Part shown: in pieces, positions 1 through 4,503 of the stretch
Numbering within the stretch: the first letter of the stretch is position 1
How the letters are laid out: the number at the start of each line of letters is the position of its first letter
Notes under the pieces: generated by a model
What the model saw: only the letters and a program-made list of their open reading frames with translations
Told to the model about the DNA's origin: nothing
Databases searched by the model: none
Made by a program: the position numbers and the translations under genes
Assembly: GCA_013867245.1 (NCBI GenBank)
Contig: JACENB010000045.1
Location: forward strand, 1-6,816
Reading direction: 5' to 3'
Length of the DNA stretch: 6,816 nt
Source of the DNA: Nitrosopumilaceae archaeon
GTDB taxonomy: Archaea > Thermoproteota > Nitrososphaeria > Nitrososphaerales > Nitrosopumilaceae

Positions 1-60
1 CGAGTCATTGCTGACATGGGATTAGCAATCCCACGCCCTACCAGGCTAGGCGATCCCCGC
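1..60 (-). tRNA. tRNA-Ser(GCT), partial: 5' part only, 3' end beyond the window
   Basis: Read on the minus strand, the gene begins at 60 with the acceptor strand GCGGGGA. A D-arm follows (GCC stem, loop containing CTGGTAG, GGC stem). The anticodon stem-loop is TGGGA / TTGCTAA / TCCCA, with anticodon GCT at 24-26, which reads the serine codons AGC and AGU. A long variable arm begins next: GTCA-GCAA-TGAC at 4-15 forms a 4-bp stem with a GNRA-type loop. The long variable arm agrees with a serine tRNA. The T-arm, acceptor 3' strand and CCA end lie left of the window, so the full cloverleaf cannot be checked. No intron is visible in the part present. Confidence 0.93.
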
Positions 61-83
61 ACAAAGATGGCTAGAATTAATCT

Positions 84-91
84 GTAAATAA
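84..91 (-). promoter_or_regulatory. Candidate TATA box for the tRNA-Ser gene
   Basis: On the minus strand this reads TTATTTAC, centred about 27 bases before the tRNA 5' end at 60. That is where an archaeal TATA box belongs for transcription starting at or just before the mature 5' end. It lies between the phosphoesterase stop codon and the tRNA, so the tRNA could be transcribed on its own or as read-through. The match is AT-rich and weak. Confidence 0.4.
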
Positions 92-115
92 GTCAAACTT
101 TGAAGAAGATTTTTC

Positions 116-874
116 CTAAGCGTTGTCTAGTTCATCATGAAACTGGCTGTAATTGTTCACAATTTCATTGATTGGGACACGTTTGCCACCTACAATCTTT
201 AGGTCAACTTTGACCTGTTTATCTTCGATTGTCAAAATGTTGTATGTGTTTTCAAACAATCCACGTACTCTTTCAGATGTCGCAGTACCGGCATTTACAA
301 CAGTCAAAGTTCTAAAATTCCAGGCCCATGGTCTGTGTTTGTGACCACACAAAACAACATCAACTTTGGAATCAAGTACTGTTCTCAATACATCACCAGC
401 ATCAACCACTGTTAGTTGGTCAGAACCAGTGTCAGGGATTGCAATAAGATGGTGATGCATTGCAACAATCTTTATCTTGTCTTTGTATTTTTTCATGGTT
501 CTCTCAAGCCAAAGATTTTGTCTGTATCCAACTTCTCCCTCATTTCTATCAGGTCTTGCAGTCCCAACAGTTACCAGTACAACATCTTTGTCTAACTCGT
601 TTACAGTTTGAAATGGAAAGAATTTCTTGAAAAGAAGATAGCCAGTGTTCCTATAATCATGGTTTCCACTAATTGCAATAATTTTTTTTGTGTTAAATTT
701 CCCTAGTAGAGATTTACACTTTTCATATTCTTTCATCAAACCCTCGTTTGTCAAATCACCAGTAATTACAATAACATCAGGATTCAACTCGTTGATTTCA
801 TCAACTAGTACATTGAATTTTTCTTCCAAGAATTGTGAACCTACATGAAGATCAGAGATTTGAACTATTATCAT
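116..874 (-). CDS. Calcineurin-like metallophosphoesterase
   Basis: A 252-residue cytosolic enzyme with all the metal-site motifs of the two-metal metallophosphoesterase fold in order: DLH (D8, H10), GD (D40), GNHD (N71, H72), a histidine cluster MHHH (139-142) and GHKH (177-180). The size and motif spacing resemble the class III cyclic-nucleotide phosphodiesterase (CpdA-like) and Icc branch, but the substrate cannot be read from the sequence. It could be a cyclic nucleotide, another phosphodiester or a small phosphomonoester. There is no signal peptide or membrane segment. The ATG at 874 gives the usual short N-terminus just before the first motif (MIIVQISDLH), and a TATA-like box about 28 bases upstream suggests a leaderless mRNA. 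It is transcribed divergently from the dehydrogenase gene, and the tRNA-Ser gene follows it. The stop is TAG. Confidence 0.92.
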   Translation of the reverse strand: MIIVQISDLHVGSQFLEEKFNVLVDEINELNPDVIVITGDLTNEGLMKEYEKCKSLLGKFNTKKIIAISGNHDYRNTGYLLFKKFFPFQTVNELDKDVVLVTVGTARPDRNEGEVGYRQNLWLERTMKKYKDKIKIVAMHHHLIAIPDTGSDQLTVVDAGDVLRTVLDSKVDVVLCGHKHRPWAWNFRTLTVVNAGTATSERVRGLFENTYNILTIEDKQVKVDLKIVGGKRVPINEIVNNYSQFHDELDNA

Positions 875-898
875 TTGAAATTAATTTTACAAAAATAG

Positions 899-906
899 GT
901 ATTAAA
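899..906 (-). promoter_or_regulatory. Candidate TATA box for the metallophosphoesterase
   Basis: The minus strand reads TTTAATAC, centred about 28 bases before the ATG at 874. Transcription would then start at or within a few bases of the start codon, the leaderless arrangement common in these archaea. No Shine-Dalgarno-like sequence is seen between it and the ATG. Confidence 0.5.
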
Positions 907-953
907 CCATCTCTATTGATTACATGTAGAAGTCATTTCCAATCAAGGTAGAA

Positions 954-964
954 TTAAATAATAA
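954..964 (+). promoter_or_regulatory. Candidate TATA box for the dehydrogenase gene
   Basis: TTAAATAATAA is centred about 27 bases before the TTG at 986, so the transcript would begin at or near that TTG. This spacing is part of the reason for choosing the TTG start. No ribosome binding site is seen, as expected for a leaderless message. Confidence 0.55.
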
Positions 965-968
965 ACTC

Positions 969-990
969 CTCAAAAACTTGCAGTTTTGAG
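969..990 (+). repeat. Inverted repeat over the start of the dehydrogenase gene
   Basis: CTCAAAAACT (969-978), a TGC spacer, then AGTTTTGAG (982-990). The inner arms AAAACT/AGTTTT match perfectly, and the outer CTC/GAG match if one A is bulged. It covers the expected transcription start and the TTG start codon, a position where a DNA-binding repressor could act. A regulatory role is an inference. Confidence 0.45.
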
Positions 991-2017
991 TAAAAAAGCT
1001 GCAGTAATGAAAGGTGACGGTATTGGTCCTGAAGTAGTAGATTCTATGCTTAAGGTGCTCAAAGAATGTAATTTTCAATCAGAATTGATTCTATGTGAGG
1101 CTGGATCTGAGCAATGGGACAAAAATGGTAGAAAAGATGCATCATACATTCCAGATGCAACTATGAAAATACTAGAGGAAACTGACTGTTGTTTCAAGGG
1201 ACCAACCACTACAATTCCAGTTCCAGGTGCACCAAGAAGTGTTGCAGTAACATTAAGACAAAAATTTGATCTTTATGCAAATATCAGACCAACTAAAACC
1301 TACGATAGACTAACTCCAGACAGAAAACTTGATTGTGTTTGTTTTAGAGAGGCAACTGAAGGGCTCTATACTGGAGTAGAGGCAAAAATTACAGATGATG
1401 CAGCAATTGCAATTAGAAAAATTACAAGACATGGTAGTAGACGATTAATTGATGCATCAATAGATTGGGCAAACAAATTCAACATGAAAAAGATGGTTGC
1501 AGTAACAAAAAGAAATATCCTAAAGCAAACTGATGGAATTTTCTGGGATGAAGCACAAAAAGCAGTTGAAGGAACAGGCATTGAGTTATCTGAAATTTAC
1601 ATTGACAACATGGCACAACAAATGGTTATTGCTACTGAACAGTTTAATGGTGCAGTACTAGTTAGTACCAATTTGTTTATGGATATTATCTCTGAACTTG
1701 CATCAGCACTTGTAGGTTCAATTGGATTAATTTATTCTGCAAATATTGGAGACAATTATGCAATGTTTGAAGCAGCACATGGTAGTGCACCACAATTTGC
1801 AGGACAAAATAAAGTAAATCCAACTGCAACTGTTCTATCAGGAGCATGGATGGCAGACTATATGGGTGAAAGAGATGTCAGAGATGCAATCTTTGCTGCA
1901 ACAGAGCAAGTAATCAATGAAGGAAAGGCAGTAACTTGGGATATTGGTGGTGATGCATCAACAACACAGATGACTGATGCAATAATCACATATGCAAAAG
2001 AAAAATTAAGAAAATAA
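986..2017 (+). CDS. Isocitrate/isopropylmalate dehydrogenase family protein, probably isocitrate dehydrogenase
   Basis: A 343-residue member of the metal-dependent beta-decarboxylating dehydrogenases, which oxidise and decarboxylate 2-hydroxy acids with NAD or NADP. Visible landmarks are GDGIGPEV (10-17), the substrate loop IPVPGAPRS with arginines R91 and R101, R121 and Y128 (REATEGLYTG), K175, D208, D233, and the cofactor region ANIGD plus HGSAP and AGQNKVNP (252-279). ANIGD and AGQNKVNP favour isocitrate dehydrogenase (2-oxoglutarate supply, TCA cycle) over isopropylmalate dehydrogenase. The short length is that of the NAD-IDH, homoisocitrate and isopropylmalate enzymes, so homoisocitrate or isopropylmalate activity is not excluded. 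The start is TTG: an in-frame TAA at 962-964 limits the choice, no ATG lies between them, and the next ATG (residue 8) would cut the first strand. By alignment from memory, two active-site positions are changed (A87, E237). It has its own promoter, and its stop touches the convergent operon. Confidence 0.85.
   Translation: MSKKAAVMKGDGIGPEVVDSMLKVLKECNFQSELILCEAGSEQWDKNGRKDASYIPDATMKILEETDCCFKGPTTTIPVPGAPRSVAVTLRQKFDLYANIRPTKTYDRLTPDRKLDCVCFREATEGLYTGVEAKITDDAAIAIRKITRHGSRRLIDASIDWANKFNMKKMVAVTKRNILKQTDGIFWDEAQKAVEGTGIELSEIYIDNMAQQMVIATEQFNGAVLVSTNLFMDIISELASALVGSIGLIYSANIGDNYAMFEAAHGSAPQFAGQNKVNPTATVLSGAWMADYMGERDVRDAIFAATEQVINEGKAVTWDIGGDASTTQMTDAIITYAKEKLRK
1996..2017 (-). terminator. Poly-T tract ending the L21e-to-HemK operon
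   Basis: Immediately after the HemK-like stop, the minus strand contains repeated T runs (TTATTTTC, TTTTTC, TTTTG). Archaeal RNA polymerase commonly terminates at such tracts. They lie inside the last codons of the convergent dehydrogenase gene, so the operon transcript would end there, antisense to it. No hairpin is needed and none strong is seen. Confidence 0.45.
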
Positions 2018-2554
2018 TCAGTTTATTGCTTCGACAAGAATCAGTTCTTCAAAGAAAAGTTTCTTTTTTCCCATGATTCGTGTTTTCAACCCTAGTTCTT
2101 GTGCGTAATCTATGAGTTTTTGATAGTTTGAAAGAGAAGATGTAACAAAAACAAACTTGCCATTTTCCTTTAGATTGTTTTTTGCCGAATCAAAAATTTT
2201 TTTTGGAATCTCAAATCCTTCTGCTCCTCCATCTGTGGCAACATCTAAGATTTCATCAGTTGCCAAGTAGGGTAAATTACACACAATAAAATCAAATTTC
2301 ACCTTTAATGCATCTGAACCATTACAACATATCAAATTTTGAGTTTTGTATGAGCTTTGATTTTGTAATACCTCGCAATTAATGTCAGTGCCAACTACCA
2401 GAGAAAAGTTTTCAGAGAGTAGTTTTGTAAGATAGCCTGAACCACTACCAATATCTAAGGCATATTCTCCTTTTTCATTTTCAATATTGTTTGCAATGAA
2501 AAAAGTATCCTCAGATGGAGGATATTCATCATTTTTTGATAATTTGTTTTGCAA
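2018..2554 (-). CDS. HemK-like (HemK2/Mtq2-type) SAM-dependent methyltransferase
   Basis: A 178-residue class I methyltransferase. The N-terminal YPPSEDTFF (11-19) is a hallmark of the archaeal/eukaryotic HemK2 group. LDIGSGSG (33-40) is the SAM-binding loop, D57 is the usual acidic ribose contact, VCNLPYL (91-97) is the catalytic motif, and TDGGAEGFE (107-115) matches the family's DGG-x-(D/E)G segment. Characterised relatives work with Trm112 and methylate the GGQ glutamine of release factor aRF1/eRF1; that substrate is inferred here. The bacterial PrmC N-terminal helical domain is absent, as expected for this group. The catalytic motif is NLPY rather than the usual NPPY. The start is TTG: a TAA lies two codons upstream in frame and no ATG occurs before residue 161. 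The gene overlaps ksgA by 26 bases and is the last of the operon. Its TGA abuts the stop of the convergent dehydrogenase gene. Confidence 0.85.
   Translation of the reverse strand: MQNKLSKNDEYPPSEDTFFIANNIENEKGEYALDIGSGSGYLTKLLSENFSLVVGTDINCEVLQNQSSYKTQNLICCNGSDALKVKFDFIVCNLPYLATDEILDVATDGGAEGFEIPKKIFDSAKNNLKENGKFVFVTSSLSNYQKLIDYAQELGLKTRIMGKKKLFFEELILVEAIN
2051..2069 (+). terminator. Terminator-like hairpin and T run after the dehydrogenase gene
   Basis: AAAGAAA (2051-2057), AG, TTTCTTT (2060-2066) is a perfect 7-bp inverted repeat with a 2-base spacer, followed by further T's to 2069. It starts 34 bases after the dehydrogenase stop and lies inside the 3' end of the convergent HemK-like gene. 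A smaller repeat (AAGAA/TTCTT, 2036-2049) precedes it. The T-rich tract alone could terminate an archaeal transcript. Confidence 0.45.
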
Positions 2555-3233
2555 GATTTACTATCTCATCTCCTGTCAAGTCATCAACGCGTTTTCCACT
2601 TTCTGATTCTAATCCAAATTGTTTTAGAATATTTTTCACAGTTTTCCGTCTGTATGAAAAGATTTCATTAATTGTTGAAATTAGTTTTTTATCCATATCA
2701 GTTTTCTTTGTTATTCTCAAAATCACAGAATCAACTTTTGGTGGAGGAGAAAAATTATTTTTTCCAACGTTAGAAATTTTTTCTATATCAAATGCATGAG
2801 TAGCAATAATACTGATTGCCTTGCGATTTTTTGACTTTGCAACAAGTTTTTCGGCAAATTCTTTCTGTACCATGATCACTCCATGAGAAAATGTACGCTG
2901 GGCTAGCCACTCTATGGCATCTTTACTCTTAGAATATGGTAGATTGGATACAAAAATAGAAAATGGATCTTTTTTCTTAAAACCATCACCTGATTTTAAA
3001 ACAAGATTATCAATGTAAGAGAATGTGGTTTTTGCTTTTTTGATGAGGCTTTCATCAGCATCAATTGAGATTACTTTTTGTGCTTTTTTGCATAACAGAG
3101 GAGTTAGCACTCCCAATCCAGTTCCAATCTCATATACAACGTCATTTTTTGTGATTTTAGCCTCAGATACAATAGATTCTGCAATTGATTGTGAGTTGAG
3201 AAAGTGTTGTCCGAGTAGTTTTCGCTTTATCAT
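2529..3233 (-). CDS. ksgA: KsgA/RsmA/Dim1 16S rRNA adenine N6-dimethyltransferase
   Basis: Dimethylates two adjacent adenines in the 3'-terminal helix of 16S rRNA late in small-subunit assembly (family knowledge). The 234 residues show the diagnostic series: LGQHFLNS (7-14), SAM loop EIGTGLG (35-41), acidic D58, GDG (82-84), catalytic NLPY (97-100), MVQKEFAEKL (121-130), FSPPPKVDSV (161-170) and FSYRRKTVKNIL (192-203). At 234 residues it is shorter than the roughly 260-280 usual for the family. The N-terminus begins right at LGQHF and the C-terminal domain is compact. The ATG at 3233 overlaps the DUF655 stop as ATGA, implying translational coupling. An 8-bp hairpin in the message covers this start codon (see 3232-3249). 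The HemK-like gene starts inside the 3' end. Confidence 0.96.
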   Translation of the reverse strand: MIKRKLLGQHFLNSQSIAESIVSEAKITKNDVVYEIGTGLGVLTPLLCKKAQKVISIDADESLIKKAKTTFSYIDNLVLKSGDGFKKKDPFSIFVSNLPYSKSKDAIEWLAQRTFSHGVIMVQKEFAEKLVAKSKNRKAISIIATHAFDIEKISNVGKNNFSPPPKVDSVILRITKKTDMDKKLISTINEIFSYRRKTVKNILKQFGLESESGKRVDDLTGDEIVNLAKQIIKK

Positions 3234-3796
3234 CTCTTTACAAAGAGATTCATTCTACTTTCGCCTGTAATTTCATCCATTATTCTTTCTGTGATGTGTT
3301 TAATTGGCTCTTTGAATCCAACTCGTTCTTGCAAGTCCTCATAGCTCTCAAATAGTTTCTTTTCTCTCTCTTCAAGCATTGTCTTCATGTAGGTTTTCCC
3401 AATTCCTGGAATCAACTCTAAGGCGTGAATTCTAGGAGTTAGTGGTTGTGCCTTGTTTAGATATTCTACAAATTTTGATTCATTTTCAGTTACAATGTTT
3501 TCAACAACATTTTGTAATTCACTTTGAGCAGATGAGGAAATTTTTTCATACTCCATCTTACCTAGTACAGATTGAACTTTGGTTCTTCCTTCTTTTCCGA
3601 TATAGATTTTCTCACCTACTTCAAATGCAGAGTTTGCAACTCCAAGAATTTCCAAGATGGTTAATCTGTCCTCACCGATTGCAGTGATGATTATTCCTTC
3701 TCTTCCTCTTACAGTTGATGATTTTCCACGAGGATTGAAATCTAGAACATATGCATATTCCTCATATTTTCTAGGTGGGGATTGTGCCCTATACAA
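3230..3796 (-). CDS. DUF655 family putative RNA-binding protein (COG1491 type)
   Basis: A 188-residue archaeal protein of unknown exact role. The first half contains YEEYAYVLDFNPRGKS (11-26) and a beta-rich segment with VGEKIYIGKEGR (60-71), which looks like an OB/S1-like nucleic-acid-binding fold. The second half contains a helix-hairpin-helix, LIPGIGKTYMK (128-138), then a charged helical region. The family is a standard member of the archaeal L21e-RpoF-DUF655-KsgA cluster, suggesting a job in ribosome assembly or in linking transcription to rRNA maturation. That is inferred from neighbours only. The start is TTG: an AGGAG sits 9 bases upstream in the 20-base gap after rpoF. An upstream in-frame extension would run into rpoF without a better start. 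The stop overlaps the ksgA start by 4 bases. Confidence 0.88.
   Translation of the reverse strand: MYRAQSPPRKYEEYAYVLDFNPRGKSSTVRGREGIIITAIGEDRLTILEILGVANSAFEVGEKIYIGKEGRTKVQSVLGKMEYEKISSSAQSELQNVVENIVTENESKFVEYLNKAQPLTPRIHALELIPGIGKTYMKTMLEEREKKLFESYEDLQERVGFKEPIKHITERIMDEITGESRMNLFVKR
3232..3249 (-). repeat. Perfect inverted repeat covering the ksgA start codon
   Basis: In the minus-strand message, ATCTCTTT, a GT spacer, then AAAGAGAT form a perfect 8+2+8 inverted repeat; in practice a 7-bp stem with a UGUA loop. The last two stem bases are the A and U of the ksgA start codon. The left arm and loop lie in the last codons of DUF655. Folding would hide the ksgA start until ribosomes finishing DUF655 open it. 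Confidence 0.6.
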
Positions 3797-3805
3797 AATA
3801 AAATA

Positions 3806-3810
3806 CTCCT
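3806..3810 (-). promoter_or_regulatory. Ribosome binding site of the DUF655 gene
   Basis: AGGAG on the minus strand, nine bases before the TTG at 3796. It matches the complement of the archaeal 16S rRNA 3' end (CCUCC). It is the main reason for accepting the TTG start, since no ATG is available nearby. It sits in the 20-base gap between rpoF and DUF655, as expected for an internal operon gene. Confidence 0.75.
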
Positions 3811-3816
3811 GAGAAA

Positions 3817-4143
3817 TTAAGAATGCTCCTTGATTATCTTGAGCATTTTTTCTAGAGTTTCAGCAAGAATTAATTTTTTCCAACCAAAAGTGAAGGAACG
3901 TAATTCTGCCATACTTGTTGGTCTAATGTTAACAATTTCAACAGCTTCATCTTCTGTTAATTCACATTCTTTGATGAGTTGTTTCTTCATCTCTTTTGCA
4001 TCTTTAGGATCAATTGATACAAATTTTGAAACATAATCATAGGTCCAACGTTGAATTTGATCCATTTCTTCAGGATCAACTTTGCCTAAGATTTCTTTAA
4101 CTTCTGAAAGAGAAATGGCTTGTTTCTTTTGTACTTCTTCCAT
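3817..4143 (-). CDS. rpoF: DNA-directed RNA polymerase subunit RpoF (Rpb4)
   Basis: A 108-residue subunit of the archaeal RNA polymerase stalk. With RpoE (Rpb7) it forms the heterodimer that binds emerging RNA and helps open-complex formation and termination (family knowledge). The N-terminal region (residues 5-45) contacts Rpb7 in relatives. The rest is helical and ends in the HRDC-like part, with EDEAVEIVNIRPTSMAELRSF (64-84), the conserved core of archaeal RpoF. No metal site or catalytic motif is expected. The ATG at 4143 starts two bases after the L21e stop and is preceded at 7-base spacing by GGTG, a typical archaeal ribosome binding site. The gene order L21e-RpoF is widely conserved in archaea and supports the assignment of this short, divergent protein. 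Confidence 0.93.
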   Translation of the reverse strand: MEEVQKKQAISLSEVKEILGKVDPEEMDQIQRWTYDYVSKFVSIDPKDAKEMKKQLIKECELTEDEAVEIVNIRPTSMAELRSFTFGWKKLILAETLEKMLKIIKEHS

Positions 4144-4145
4144 AA

Positions 4146-4445
4146 CTATACACCGAATGGTTTTATGTGATCCATTCTAGTGATTAAGGTTTTCGATTTG
4201 TTTCCTAGTTTAACATCTAGAGTGACTGCACGTCGTCCCACATTTGTAATCATACCGACTTTACCATGGTATCTTCTGTGAGGTAATCCTTTGTGCTGTC
4301 TAGGATCAATGATGACAAGTGCTTGTTGACCTTCTTGGTATTCTCGTAGCAAGAATGAAACGCCTCTAGGAGACTTTTTCTTCATTACTGATCTGGACTT
4401 GTGTTTGAATCCATGTGAACGACCAGAAGACTTCTTAGTTGCCAT
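4146..4445 (-). CDS. rpl21e: Large-subunit ribosomal protein L21e
   Basis: A 99-residue basic protein of the archaeal/eukaryotic 50S/60S subunit, of typical family length. The N-terminal tail is rich in Lys, Arg and Ser (first 30 residues, with SHGFKHKSRS), which fits rRNA binding. The core has VIIDPRQHKGLPHRRYHGKVGMI (positions 44-66; key residues D47, H51, G53, P55, R57, R58, Y59, G61), the L21e signature, then GRRAV and a short beta barrel ending HIKPFGV. The ATG at 4445 lies about 28 bases downstream of a TATA-like box, so the message is probably leaderless. It is the first gene of the five-gene operon. The stop TAG is two bases before rpoF. Confidence 0.97.
   Translation of the reverse strand: MATKKSSGRSHGFKHKSRSVMKKKSPRGVSFLLREYQEGQQALVIIDPRQHKGLPHRRYHGKVGMITNVGRRAVTLDVKLGNKSKTLITRMDHIKPFGV
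4151..4154 (-). promoter_or_regulatory. Ribosome binding site of rpoF
   Basis: GGTG on the minus strand, seven bases before the rpoF ATG. It lies inside the last codons of the L21e gene (FGV), so translation of rpoF can initiate independently within the polycistronic message. Confidence 0.6.
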
Positions 4446-4469
4446 GTAGTGTGAAACCTTCCAAAGCCC

Positions 4470-4477
4470 TATTTTAA
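4470..4477 (-). promoter_or_regulatory. Candidate TATA box for the L21e-RpoF-DUF655-KsgA-HemK operon
   Basis: The minus strand reads TTAAAATA, centred about 28 bases before the L21e ATG at 4445, in the 58-base gap after rlmN. This placement predicts a leaderless operon message separate from rlmN. No strong T run ends rlmN before it, so some read-through from rlmN is possible. Confidence 0.55.
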
Positions 4478-4503
4478 GACTTAGAACAGCATTCTATGGA
4501 GGA

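Noticed and set aside
875..985. Possible C/D-box guide RNA in the divergent intergenic region
   Set aside because: I found no RTGATGA box paired with a CTGA box at suitable spacing on either strand.
1366..1581. Minus-strand open frame of 71 codons inside the dehydrogenase gene
   Set aside because: It is fully antisense to a conserved enzyme, with no promoter or ribosome binding site seen and no family resemblance.
2515..2799. Open frame of 94 codons on the plus strand
   Set aside because: It lies antisense to the well-supported ksgA and HemK-like genes, and its translation is a low-complexity Phe/Ser/Ile mix with no recognisable domain. It is a shadow of AT-rich coding sequence.
3442..3687. 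Plus-strand frame of 81 codons inside DUF655
   Set aside because: Its Gln/Leu/Phe-rich product is unlike any protein I recognise, and it lies antisense to a conserved gene.
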